Virus record (IMG/VR): IMGVR_UViG_3300027971_000028
Location: 1 to 64,000 of that record
From: a virus
DNA: 64,000 nucleotides
Strand: one strand, 5' to 3'
The position numbers were made by a program, and so were the translations under genes. Below are positions 54,317 to 63,277 of the stretch, piece by piece. Numbering within the stretch: the first letter of the stretch is position 1; every line of letters begins with the position of its first letter. The notes under the pieces are model-generated. The model was not told the DNA's origin. It made no database searches and saw only the letters and a list, made by a program, of their open reading frames with translations.

Positions 54317-56755
54317 ATGCCTACTAATTACATAAAGACAAACTCTGGTTGGAATCCTATATCGCAAATTTGGATAAAACTTGCAGCGGGATGGAAAAGT
54401 ATTTCACAGGGGTGGGTTTATGTAGCTGGAAATTGGCGTCAATTCTTTCCAGGAGGTCTTGTTCCTGTCATTGCTGCTCAAGTAACAATAGCCAAGTCTG
54501 GTACTGGCACTATAACTTTAACTGGAACAAATAGACGTTGGACTAACTTTTCTACTGGTGTTTATTACTTTGATAGTTCTACCGATAACTCGAACTGGAC
54601 GCAGATGGATACGGGAGCAATTACAAACCCTGCAGTTGCTGGAACAAATACTAAGACTTATGTTTTAACTCAGTCGGACGTTACAGCCAATACAACTAAT
54701 TACTACAGATTTCGTGTAGAAGTAACTAGTTCTACTCCAGTAACTGCTACTTCTACCTCCACCAATGTCACAGTTGAAGGCACTCGGGACATAACTGATC
54801 TATCAGCAACTGCAAGTCTTTTATATGGAAGTGTTATAGATCTTTCATGGACTGCTTCCGTCTACGCTGGAAGCCAGAGAGTTCAATATAAACTTGCCTC
54901 AAGCGGTATTTGGAGTACTTTTTCTACAGTATCTGGCTCTGCAACATCAGTAAGCGTAACTGGGCTAACAGGCGGCGGAATTTCTTATAATTTTAGAATA
55001 CTTCCTTATACAGGAGCCTCTGCTACAGGCTATTACGGAAACTACTCCAATACAGCAACCGCCTCTACATACGCAGGATATCCGTATACTTTTAATTTTG
55101 GAAATACTTTATATATAGGAACAAATGGATACATATCTTTTGACTCTGGAAGAACTGTAACTTATCTTGGTTTTGTAGGTCGCGTACTTTCTATGCTTAC
55201 AGCAGATCTAGTACAAGACTTTTTAAGCGTTGCTGCCTCTGGATCTACGCAATATATTTTTTGGAGAGGTCATCGTTTTGGAAATTCAAATACATCTGAA
55301 ATTAGATTAGAAATACAAATACCAGATGCAGGTGGCTATGCTTTTATAGAGTATACCTTTACTACAGCAGTTAGTCCAAGAAACAGCTCTACTATAAGTA
55401 CTGATATTGGATATTATGTAGATGGAATCGGACCTTCTGGCGGGTATAGCAACATATCTTCTAGCATTTTAACCACGCAGCAAGTATTGATATATTTTGG
55501 CTTTGGCGCTTCTACAGGTCCAGGATCTGGAATTTTTTCTTCTCAAGGTATTAGTTGGGGAGGATGGATACAACTTGATACGGTATCAGGTGGTGATCTT
55601 GATGATGGATACTATGCTCTTACAACAGTTGCTGGCTCATCTCCATCAGCGCCTACATCTGTAAGCAACTCTAGTGTAACTGGAAGTTCTGCATCTGTAT
55701 CTTGGTCTGCTCCATCTAGCCTAGGCGGATCTAAAATATTAAGTTATGACTACTCAACGGATCAATCAAACTGGACAAATACAGGATTAACAACGTCTGC
55801 AACTGTTACTGGTCTTTCTGGTGGAACAAACTATACGGTTTACGTTAGGGCTAATAACTACTTTTTTACTGGAACCAGTTATGGAACTACTAATTTTACA
55901 ACTTCTTCTGTTTTAACACCGCCAACCATTTACCTAGTAACTGCTGGAGACTCCAGTGGGCAGCCAGTAACAGTTTATTTTTCTGGTGGCTCTGGACCTT
56001 ATTATCAAATATGGTGGACTCTCTCATTCGGTAGCACTTCATATGATGAGTATGGTAGTTCGAGCCCAATAACTGATTACACTGGACCTACTTCTGCCAG
56101 CAATGCTTGGTATGCTTACGTTAGATCTGTTTCAAGTCCAACTAACACTGGGCTAGGTCCGTCTTCAACAATAAGTGATTGGAGCCCTGGATACCAATTT
56201 ACTGTTACTCAAGCGCCAATTATTCCAACAATTACAATGAATGCAAACACTGGTATTAGTTCAAGTGGTGCAACAATTAACTGGTCATCAACTAATCAAT
56301 CATATTCTTATGTAAATAGTACATATCTTGGTTTTGCTAATAGTTATACTTTTTCTGGTCTATCTTCAAGCACATTCTACTCTGGAACTGTTACCGTATA
56401 TTCTTCTACTGGCAATACAGCATCTGCTAGTTATAGTTTTACAACATCTGCTCCAGTGGTAACAATACCAGCAACTCCGACTGGTCTTACCCTAAGTGGA
56501 AGCGGAGCCGTAAATTGGAATGCAGTTTCTGGTGCAACTTACTATGAAGTATTAAATTACACGGCGCGGAGTTCCTCTGGTGCAAGTCGCCTTGGACCTT
56601 ATAACACAATTGTGTACGGAACATCTCTTCAGCTTGGAGCCAGCCAAGGGTACTCGGGTTTAAATAACTATGCAAGAGTTCAGGTAAGGGCAGGAAACAG
56701 CGCTGGGGTTTCATTATATGGTCCATGGGAGCCAAGTGCTACAACATACACTTAG
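54317..56755 (+). CDS. Tail fibre protein with FN3 domains
   Basis: This 812-residue protein begins with a Trp-rich fibre-attachment segment (IKTNSGWNPISQIWIKLAAG, WKSISQGWVYVAGNWRQFFP). Several fibronectin type III domains follow (for example SAPTSVSNSSVTGSSASVSW with GLSGGTNYTVYVRA). A globular beta domain at ~255-445 (YPYTFNFGNTLYIGTNGYIS) lies between them. Ser/Thr/Gly/Tyr composition suits a receptor-binding fibre. It starts 4 nt after the previous stop. Confidence 0.8.
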   Translation: MPTNYIKTNSGWNPISQIWIKLAAGWKSISQGWVYVAGNWRQFFPGGLVPVIAAQVTIAKSGTGTITLTGTNRRWTNFSTGVYYFDSSTDNSNWTQMDTGAITNPAVAGTNTKTYVLTQSDVTANTTNYYRFRVEVTSSTPVTATSTSTNVTVEGTRDITDLSATASLLYGSVIDLSWTASVYAGSQRVQYKLASSGIWSTFSTVSGSATSVSVTGLTGGGISYNFRILPYTGASATGYYGNYSNTATASTYAGYPYTFNFGNTLYIGTNGYISFDSGRTVTYLGFVGRVLSMLTADLVQDFLSVAASGSTQYIFWRGHRFGNSNTSEIRLEIQIPDAGGYAFIEYTFTTAVSPRNSSTISTDIGYYVDGIGPSGGYSNISSSILTTQQVLIYFGFGASTGPGSGIFSSQGISWGGWIQLDTVSGGDLDDGYYALTTVAGSSPSAPTSVSNSSVTGSSASVSWSAPSSLGGSKILSYDYSTDQSNWTNTGLTTSATVTGLSGGTNYTVYVRANNYFFTGTSYGTTNFTTSSVLTPPTIYLVTAGDSSGQPVTVYFSGGSGPYYQIWWTLSFGSTSYDEYGSSSPITDYTGPTSASNAWYAYVRSVSSPTNTGLGPSSTISDWSPGYQFTVTQAPIIPTITMNANTGISSSGATINWSSTNQSYSYVNSTYLGFANSYTFSGLSSSTFYSGTVTVYSSTGNTASASYSFTTSAPVVTIPATPTGLTLSGSGAVNWNAVSGATYYEVLNYTARSSSGASRLGPYNTIVYGTSLQLGASQGYSGLNNYARVQVRAGNSAGVSLYGPWEPSATTYT

Positions 56756-56763
56756 GAGAATTG

Positions 56764-56979
56764 ATGCTAACCAATGAAGAAAAAATAAACATTATAATTG
56801 ATAAACTTAACAAACTGGATTTTGTAATAAAATCATTCATTGATCATGCCGAAGAATTTAAAGATAAATATTCCTTGGAAGATGAGTTAGCAGATTGCAA
56901 CGCTAAAAAGGCTGTTTTTATATCAATGCTAGAAGATTTAGGCTATTCAGGGCATGAAAGCCCTATACAGTCAGGTTAA
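56764..56979 (+). CDS. Small coiled-coil protein, paralogue 1
   Basis: The ATG at 56764 has TAGGAGA upstream; a longer frame from 56725 starts within the fibre gene and is rejected. The 71-residue product (MLTNEEKINIIIDKLNKLDF) shares the EEK-(I/V)-x-I-I opening and an NK(L/Y) motif with the next two proteins. It may be a chaperone or accessory of the tail fibre. A small AGGGC/GCCCT hairpin lies near its end. Confidence 0.65.
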   Translation: MLTNEEKINIIIDKLNKLDFVIKSFIDHAEEFKDKYSLEDELADCNAKKAVFISMLEDLGYSGHESPIQSG

Positions 56980-56987
56980 GAACCCCT

Positions 56988-57004
56988 CTCTCCTGATACA
57001 ATAA
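56988..57004 (+). promoter_or_regulatory. Conserved CTCYCCYGATACAATAA motif
   Basis: CTCTCCTGATACAATAA here matches 40648-40664 (CTCCCCCGATACAATAA) at 15 of 17 positions. TACAAT could act as a -10 box. Both sites are short intergenic gaps in the late operon. Confidence 0.45.
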
Positions 57005-57040
57005 GAACCTACACTACACAGAACTAAGGAAATGGAAAAA

Positions 57041-57259
57041 ATGACAATAGAACTAAGTAAAGAAGAAAAAGTAAGCATTATAAATCAACACATCAAAACT
57101 TTGAAGTACAACAAGTATGACTATCAAATATCTATAAAAGAAGAAGAAGCCGTAGCAACACCTTCTACTTCTAGAGTAGACTCACTTAATGAAAAAATAA
57201 CAGAGGTCGATGCAAAGGTTGCAGCACTAAGCGCTGAAATAGCAGCACTAAACGCGTAA
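57041..57259 (+). CDS. Small coiled-coil protein, paralogue 2
   Basis: The ATG at 57041 is chosen because AAGGAA lies 9 nt upstream; the in-frame ATG at 57032 is too close to it. The product has 72 residues: MTIELSKEEKVSIINQHIKT, then NKYDYQISIKEEEA, then a coiled coil (LNEKITEVDAKVAALSAEIA). It is clearly related to the neighbours on both sides. Confidence 0.65.
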   Translation: MTIELSKEEKVSIINQHIKTLKYNKYDYQISIKEEEAVATPSTSRVDSLNEKITEVDAKVAALSAEIAALNA

Positions 57260-57268
57260 GGATCTTCA

Positions 57269-57493
57269 GTGGTCACTAAAGAGGTAACAAAGCAAGAAAA
57301 ACTTGACTTAGTTGCTTCTCGTATACGTAATCATAAAATTAATAAATTTAACTCTGAACTTTTTATTATAGAAGAAGAGGCTAGTTTATCCCCAACTGAG
57401 TCCGATATAGCCTCTGCAAGAGCCTCTATACTTTCATCAGAGTCTCAGATAGCGGCTTTAGAAGAAACATACTCTGTCATCCAAGCAGAGTAA
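57269..57493 (+). CDS. Small coiled-coil protein, paralogue 3
   Basis: This GTG ORF has 74 residues with AAGG upstream. MVTKEVTKQEKLDLVASRIR, then NKFNSELFIIEEEA and an Ala/Ser-rich coiled coil repeat the pattern of paralogue 2, including the EEEA motif and its spacing from the N-terminus. Confidence 0.65.
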   Translation: MVTKEVTKQEKLDLVASRIRNHKINKFNSELFIIEEEASLSPTESDIASARASILSSESQIAALEETYSVIQAE

Positions 57494-57518
57494 AAACATA
57501 AGAGAAAGACAAAAAGAC

Positions 57519-57683
57519 ATGAGTGAATTTAAGACAAAGCAAGAGTTAATGATTATTGCCCTTCAACAACGTATCGGTGAACTTACTGCAAATTATGAAG
57601 GACAAATTGCTTCCCTTCGCGCTGATCTAACTCAACTTATGGAGATAGCAAAGATTTCTGAAACCGAAACTAAAGAGACATAA
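57519..57683 (+). CDS. Small coiled-coil protein
   Basis: This 54-residue ORF has AGAGAAAGA upstream. It is a heptad-like helix (MIIALQQRIGELTANYEGQI, LRADLTQLMEIA). It shares only the coiled-coil character with the three paralogues upstream. The stop overlaps the next start (TAATG). Confidence 0.6.
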   Translation: MSEFKTKQELMIIALQQRIGELTANYEGQIASLRADLTQLMEIAKISETETKET

Positions 57684-58153
57684 TGTTTGAGGTAAAAGAT
57701 AGTTCTAGAACTTTACAGTTTAATGGAACACTACTAAGTAAATCTTCTTCATGGCGTAAGGGATCTGTTCGCTGGATTGAGTTTGCTCTTTATAAAACTG
57801 AAAACGGTTCTTATGTACTTTCTCGTATTGGAGTTTCTTTAATTTACCACGGCGCAACCTGTGAAAAGGTAGATCGATATAATTTAGTTGACGAGTTCAC
57901 CGAAAACCTTGAAGATGACGCCATTCCTTGTGAAGAGTGCTCCCCTAATAGATCTTTACCTATTATTTTTCCAGAAAAGTATCGCTACTGGGCTCAGGTG
58001 AGTGATAACCCTCAGCCAGTATTAGACGCACTTTACAAATATAACGAGAATGGGGCAAGATACCTCACCTACGTTGCTCAGAAACTTCTAGACATTGCCG
58101 CTAAGAATGACGAGAATATAGATCTTATCTATAGAGTAGAGACAATTCCATAA
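57683..58153 (+). CDS. Conserved actinophage protein, unknown
   Basis: This 156-residue protein has an N-terminal half that is beta-rich (WRKGSVRWIEFALYKTENGS, YVLSRIGVSLIYH), followed by CEECSPN with a preceding Cys, perhaps a zinc site, and a helical end (KYRYWAQVSDNPQPVLDALY). I have seen similar proteins between the tail and polymerase genes of actinophages. Function is unknown. Confidence 0.65.
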   Translation: MFEVKDSSRTLQFNGTLLSKSSSWRKGSVRWIEFALYKTENGSYVLSRIGVSLIYHGATCEKVDRYNLVDEFTENLEDDAIPCEECSPNRSLPIIFPEKYRYWAQVSDNPQPVLDALYKYNENGARYLTYVAQKLLDIAAKNDENIDLIYRVETIP

Positions 58154-58190
58154 AAAAGAACTAAACTAAATCAAAACGACAGAAGGATAA

Positions 58191-60011
58191 ATGACAAACG
58201 GATTAGATGGAATTCAAGTAAGCCTTGTTGACTCTGTAGAAAAGGCAAACGAATTTATTTCTTGGTTAGGCCAGCGCCGTCCTCATGATGCAATTGCAAT
58301 CGACACTGAGACGGGGGAAAAACTAGGTTCACCTAGAGATCATGCTTTATCTCCTTGGCATGGTGATCTTCGTTTGGTTCAAGTTGGTGATGGTATGCAC
58401 GGCTGGTCTATTCCTTGGGCAGAATGGTCTGGAGTTTTTTATGAAGCAATGAATAAATTTGATGGACCTATTGTGTGCCACAATATTGCATTTGAAGCAA
58501 GATGGTTTGCGATTAAATCTAATTGGGAAATACCTTGGCATCGTGCACATGACACAATGATTATGGCTCACCTTATTGATCCGTTAGGTCCTGGTGGATT
58601 AAAGCCTTTATCAGCAAGACTTGTAGATGGTCATGCTGCCCACCTTCAAGATAAGTTAGATGTTGACCTAGCAAAAAATGGTTGGACTTGGGGAACTGTT
58701 CCAACAAACTTTGAGCCTTATTGGTCCTATGGCGCACTAGATACTATTTTAACAATGCGTCTTTGGGAAAAGTTTTATGAGAAGTGCGGTCCTGGTCAGC
58801 CTTATCACAAAGCCTATGAGATCGAGATGGCTGCTAGAAAAATAGTTACTCGTATGGAAATAAACGGAGCAAGAGTTGATCTAGAGTATTCAAAACGCAA
58901 GTATGAAGAACTTATTGATTACACGGAGTCAGTAAAAGACTGGGCTGCTAAAACCTATGCTGGAACTAGTATCACTAGCAATATTCAACTAGTTAGATTA
59001 TTTGAAAAACTTGGCGCAGAGATAACTGAAACTACCCCTTCTGGTCAAAAATCTGCAAGTAAGGATCAACTTCACCTACTAACTATTCAAGGAAATGATG
59101 AGGTTAAAAATCTTGCTGAGACAATTTTAAAACAGCGTAAAGCAGATAAACTGGCAAATACCTATTTCCTCAACTTCTTAAACAAGTCCATTGATGGCAT
59201 TGTCCACCCTTCTGTAAAGACTTTAGGTGCTCGTACCTCTCGTATGTCTATCACCGACCCAGCGCTACAAACCCTGCCAAAGGGAGATGACACTGTTCGC
59301 AGAGCATTTATCCCTAAAGATAAAGATCACGTAATTATTACCTCTGACCTAGATCAGGTTGAGTTTCGTATGTTTGCTTCTTTATCTAAAGATCCTAATT
59401 TAATTAATCTTTTTAATCGCGCTGATGCAACTGGTTCAGATCCCTTTACTGAAATTGGTCGTGAGGTTTATCAAGAACCAGATATGACTCGTGCAGATAA
59501 AAGACGTAACCTAATTAAGGGAATGGTTTATGGTCGTCTCTACGGTGCTGGAGTTGCTAAACAAGCACTTACTGCTGGAGTTCTAGAGTCTCAGATGAAA
59601 TCTGTATCAGATGCTTTTGATAAGCGTTACCCAGGGATGATTAAGTTTCAAAGAGATATTGAAAATCTTGGTGCTCGTAGAGAAAGAGATGAGGGTCAAG
59701 GTTACATTTACACTTGGACTGGTCGTAAGATTCCTTGCGATGAAGGACGTGTTTACACGTTAATTAACTACTTAATCCAAGGCGGGGCTGCCGAAATATT
59801 TAAAAGTAATCTAATAAAACTTGATCAAGCAGATTTGACCGAGTACCTTATCGTCCCTGTACATGATGAAATTGTTTTACAAGCACCAAGGGATGAAGCA
59901 GAAGAAGTAAAGAAAGTAGTTCAAGAATGTATGACAACCACTGAAGGTTGGGATGTTCCACTAACTGCTGGAATAGATGGTCCATTAGAGAACTGGGGAC
60001 AAAAGTACTGA
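58191..60011 (+). CDS. polA: DNA polymerase I (family A) with 3'-5' exonuclease
   Basis: This is a 606-residue protein. The exonuclease domain has Asp38-Thr-Glu40 (IAIDTETGE), CHNIAFEARW and a YGALDT motif. The polymerase domain has motif A SDLDQVEFRM (Asp386), motif B with Lys443 and Tyr447-Gly (IKGMVYGRLYGAG), and motif C VHDE (557-560). There is no 5'-3' exonuclease domain, as usual for phage enzymes. It replicates the phage genome. The RuvC gene overlaps its stop. Confidence 0.95.
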   Translation: MTNGLDGIQVSLVDSVEKANEFISWLGQRRPHDAIAIDTETGEKLGSPRDHALSPWHGDLRLVQVGDGMHGWSIPWAEWSGVFYEAMNKFDGPIVCHNIAFEARWFAIKSNWEIPWHRAHDTMIMAHLIDPLGPGGLKPLSARLVDGHAAHLQDKLDVDLAKNGWTWGTVPTNFEPYWSYGALDTILTMRLWEKFYEKCGPGQPYHKAYEIEMAARKIVTRMEINGARVDLEYSKRKYEELIDYTESVKDWAAKTYAGTSITSNIQLVRLFEKLGAEITETTPSGQKSASKDQLHLLTIQGNDEVKNLAETILKQRKADKLANTYFLNFLNKSIDGIVHPSVKTLGARTSRMSITDPALQTLPKGDDTVRRAFIPKDKDHVIITSDLDQVEFRMFASLSKDPNLINLFNRADATGSDPFTEIGREVYQEPDMTRADKRRNLIKGMVYGRLYGAGVAKQALTAGVLESQMKSVSDAFDKRYPGMIKFQRDIENLGARRERDEGQGYIYTWTGRKIPCDEGRVYTLINYLIQGGAAEIFKSNLIKLDQADLTEYLIVPVHDEIVLQAPRDEAEEVKKVVQECMTTTEGWDVPLTAGIDGPLENWGQKY

Positions 60012-60490
60012 TGAAATATATAGTTTCTGTAGATCCTGGTAAAGCAACGGGAGTTTGTTTAGTTGAGTGGTCTGGCTTGCCAGAAGAGGCTCCAGTAGTA
60101 AAGATGTCAGCAGAGGTTGACCCAGAAACATTTGCTTCTTGGATAGACACGGCTATGTCTATTGCTTTTTCCTCAGCCGAGTCCTACGATAATGTTTTAG
60201 TGGTTTGTGAGCGATTTGTTATTACTGCTCAGACAGTGAGAAACTCACAAGCGCCATTTAGCCTTGAACAGATAGGGGTTTTAAAGCATATGTGTCGAAC
60301 TAAGGAATATGACCCTGAAAAAATCATTTTTCAATCCCCTGTAGATGCCAAAACTATGTTTCCTAACGATGCTTTAAAGAAGTTAGGCACTTGGCATAAA
60401 GGCGGAGAAGGTCATGCAAATGACGCCATACGACACGCCCTTTTAAAGTTGGTTAAGATCGGTTGGAAGCCATTAGTTCTGTTAAAATAG
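60011..60490 (+). CDS. ruvC: RuvC-like Holliday junction resolvase
   Basis: The ATG at 60011 overlaps the polymerase TGA; a longer frame from 59948 is rejected. The 159-residue protein shows the RNase H-like acidic set: Asp8 in VSVDPGKATG, Glu67 in VVCERF, and His135 with Asp138 in GHANDAIRHAL. It would cut branched DNA formed in replication or before packaging. Confidence 0.85.
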   Translation: MKYIVSVDPGKATGVCLVEWSGLPEEAPVVKMSAEVDPETFASWIDTAMSIAFSSAESYDNVLVVCERFVITAQTVRNSQAPFSLEQIGVLKHMCRTKEYDPEKIIFQSPVDAKTMFPNDALKKLGTWHKGGEGHANDAIRHALLKLVKIGWKPLVLLK

Positions 60491-60551
60491 GTATGGACAG
60501 AAAAAAATAATCTAAAAACTATTTCAGTCTATATATAGGTAGGGGGTAAAA

Positions 60552-62351
60552 GTGGCAGTATCTGTAGATATAGATGCCCAAGGCGAACATATCCTTATAA
60601 GTGCTGACTGGCGCTACAAAGAACTCTGTAAAAGCCTCCCAGGAGCCTCCTGGAGCGCTTCTGAGCAGGTTTGGAGAGTCCCCCTAAGTTGGACAACCTG
60701 TTTAGCCTTACGCTCCACTTTCCGCAGTGATTTAGAGATAAAGCCTACTTTAGGCGCTTGGGCAGCCAATCAATTAGAGACAAGAATTACCCCAGCCAAC
60801 AATTTAAGAGAGTTAGAGACCTATGAAGGCGATGATGTGCTATTCCCTCATCAAAGAGCGGGAGTTGCCTTTTTAGCAACCGCTAAAAGAGCCCTTCTAG
60901 CCGATGAACCTGGCTTAGGTAAGACTGCTCAGGCTATTAGAGCCCTAAAAGAGTTAAACGATAGAGGAGAAGAGGTTTTCCCTATCCTTATTGTCTGCCC
61001 TAACACTTTAAAGAATAACTGGGCAAGAGAGTTTGCTAGATGGTGGCCAGATGTAACTACACAAGTTATTAAAGGATCTGCTGTTCAACGCAAAAAACAA
61101 TTCGAACAACCAGCACAAGTATTTATTATTAACTGGGAGTCACTGCGTTCTCACTCAAGACTTTCTCCTTATGGATCTATCTCTTTAACAAGATGCCGTG
61201 CTTGTGGTGGTCAAGATGAAAAAATTAGCGAGAACCGTTGTGAAGTTCATTTAAGAGAGTTAAACAACTTTAAATTTAAAGCAGTGGTTGCAGATGAAAT
61301 TCACAGAAGTAAAGATCCTAAGTCAAAACAATCTCGTGCTCTTTGGTCTGCCTCTGGTAATGCTGAAATTCGCTTTGCACTAACTGGAACACCTATTGCT
61401 AACAATGTTGTAGATCTTTGGTCAATACTTCACTGGATCTCTCCTAAGGACTGGCCTAGCAAGACAAAGTGGATTGATCGAATGGTTGATGTAATGCTTA
61501 ACGCTTTTGGTGGAATGATGGTTCTAGGAGTTAAGCCTCAGATGCAGGATGAGTTTTATAAGAGCGTAAATCCATACATGAGACGCATGCTTAAAAAGGT
61601 TGTACTACCAAACCTTCCTCCAGTTCTAAAAGAGCGTAGAGATGTAGAGATGTCTACTAAGCAGAAAAAAGCCTACGAGCAGATGAGAGACTTAATGATC
61701 TCTGAACTTGAGTCTGGCGATACTCTCGCAGCACCTAGCGTTCTAACTCAAACAATTAGACTTCTTCAATTTGCTAGTTCTTATGCAACTATTGCCACCA
61801 ATGAAGTTACTGGTGAGCCTAGAGCAGTATTAGATGCTCCTTCATGCAAAATTGATGCTCTGATGGATGATATTGAAAACGGAGACTTTGGAGATGACTC
61901 TGTAGCGGTAAGCGCCGTCTCTAAACAACTTATTAATCTGCTGAGCGCTGAGTTAACAAAGAAAAAGATTTCTCACGGATTAATTACAGGAGATCAAGAT
62001 GAGGATGAACGTCAGAAGGCTATTGACGATTTTCAGTCTGGAGCAATAAAATGGATTCTGTTTACAGCCCAAGCGGGAGGAGTTGGAATCACACTAACCG
62101 CTGCTCGTCGTCTGATAATGCTTCAAAGACCTTGGTCTTTAGTTGATTACAAGCAAGTATTAGATCGCGTACACAGAATCGGAAGCGAAATACATGACTC
62201 TATAGTAATTACCGACTATGTTACGGAAGGAACTATAGAAGAGAGGGTTATCCAAGTTTTAGAAACTAAAGCCGATAACTTTGAACAAATTGTTAAAGAT
62301 AAAGATCAACTTCTAAAACTACTACAAGATGATAAGACAGGAAACCTATGA
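60552..62351 (+). CDS. SNF2-family DNA helicase
   Basis: This 599-residue protein has a GTG start after AGGGGGTAAAA. Walker A is DEPGLGKT (118-125), motif II DEIH at 248-251, motif III LTGTPIANN, and the C-terminal half carries AGGVGITLTAA and RVHRIGS. An insertion with CRAC and CEVH before motif II may bind zinc. The N-terminal ~80 residues look like a HARP-type domain (WRVPLSWTTCLAL). It remodels DNA or replication forks. It overlaps the next gene by 4 nt. Confidence 0.92.
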   Translation: MAVSVDIDAQGEHILISADWRYKELCKSLPGASWSASEQVWRVPLSWTTCLALRSTFRSDLEIKPTLGAWAANQLETRITPANNLRELETYEGDDVLFPHQRAGVAFLATAKRALLADEPGLGKTAQAIRALKELNDRGEEVFPILIVCPNTLKNNWAREFARWWPDVTTQVIKGSAVQRKKQFEQPAQVFIINWESLRSHSRLSPYGSISLTRCRACGGQDEKISENRCEVHLRELNNFKFKAVVADEIHRSKDPKSKQSRALWSASGNAEIRFALTGTPIANNVVDLWSILHWISPKDWPSKTKWIDRMVDVMLNAFGGMMVLGVKPQMQDEFYKSVNPYMRRMLKKVVLPNLPPVLKERRDVEMSTKQKKAYEQMRDLMISELESGDTLAAPSVLTQTIRLLQFASSYATIATNEVTGEPRAVLDAPSCKIDALMDDIENGDFGDDSVAVSAVSKQLINLLSAELTKKKISHGLITGDQDEDERQKAIDDFQSGAIKWILFTAQAGGVGITLTAARRLIMLQRPWSLVDYKQVLDRVHRIGSEIHDSIVITDYVTEGTIEERVIQVLETKADNFEQIVKDKDQLLKLLQDDKTGNL

Positions 62352-63274
62352 GTGGAGTCATAAGACTATCTAACTCGGAAATACAGACATTTAAAGATTG
62401 TCGCCGTCGTTGGTGGCTAACTTACTATCGTGCATTAAAACCTAAGCATCAAGATATGACTGGTCCACTTGCTATGGGAAGCAGAATCCATGCCGCTCTA
62501 GATGCTCACTACGCAAAAGGTGTTCCTTTGCTAACTGCGCACTCTGAATTAATTGAACAAGATAAACAACTTTTACTACAAGATTTTAGAGATGTATCTA
62601 ACCTTGAAACAGAAGGTGAGTTAGGTCGCATCATGCTTGAAGGCTATGAGCAATGGGTAGAAGAAAATGGTATTGATGCAGAACTTGAGATGATTTCAAC
62701 GGAGGAAACAATTATTGCTCCACTGTTTAATGGCGAAGTAGAACTTCAAGGAAAACTTGATATGCGTGTTCGTCGCAAAGCCGACGGCGTAAGAATGTTC
62801 CGTGACTTTAAAACTGTAGGAGGCTCTTTATCTGAGTTTGCAAATATGGCTCATATGAATGAGCAGGTTATGACATATATGCTTTTAGAGTCTACTAAAA
62901 CAGATGAGAAGGAAAGAAGTGAGGGTGGAATATTTACACTTCTTAAAAAAGTTCGTAGAACTGCGGCTGCTAAACCTCCGTTCTATGATCAAGTAGAAAT
63001 TCGCCATAACATATTTACTTTACGCTCTTTCTGGAATAGAATTCACGGAACGATTACAGATTTAATGAGAGTAAGACAGGCGTTAGATGCTGGTGAAAGC
63101 CATGCATTTAATGCTTATCCAAAACCAAGTCGTGACTGTAAATGGAAATGCCAATTTTTTGCTATCTGCCCAATGTTTGACGACGGAAGCGCCGCTGAAC
63201 AAGCACTTAGTGAAATGTATGAGGAGACTGATCCTTATGCATATTATGAAACAGAGAAAAAAGGAGGCGAGTGA
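62348..63274 (+). CDS. PD-(D/E)XK nuclease, Cas4/RecB-like
   Basis: This is a 308-residue protein. Residues 9-22 (NSEIQTFKDCRRRW) and MGSRIHAALDAHY are typical of the RecB/Cas4 fold. The catalytic site is Asp138 in GKLDM, then Asp153-x-Lys155 in RDFKT. Cys18 and CKWKCQFFAIC near the C-terminus would form a 4Fe-4S site as in Cas4/AddB. It probably processes DNA ends in recombination together with the RecA-fold gene downstream. Confidence 0.9.
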   Translation: MSGVIRLSNSEIQTFKDCRRRWWLTYYRALKPKHQDMTGPLAMGSRIHAALDAHYAKGVPLLTAHSELIEQDKQLLLQDFRDVSNLETEGELGRIMLEGYEQWVEENGIDAELEMISTEETIIAPLFNGEVELQGKLDMRVRRKADGVRMFRDFKTVGGSLSEFANMAHMNEQVMTYMLLESTKTDEKERSEGGIFTLLKKVRRTAAAKPPFYDQVEIRHNIFTLRSFWNRIHGTITDLMRVRQALDAGESHAFNAYPKPSRDCKWKCQFFAICPMFDDGSAAEQALSEMYEETDPYAYYETEKKGGE

Positions 63275-63277
63275 CGT

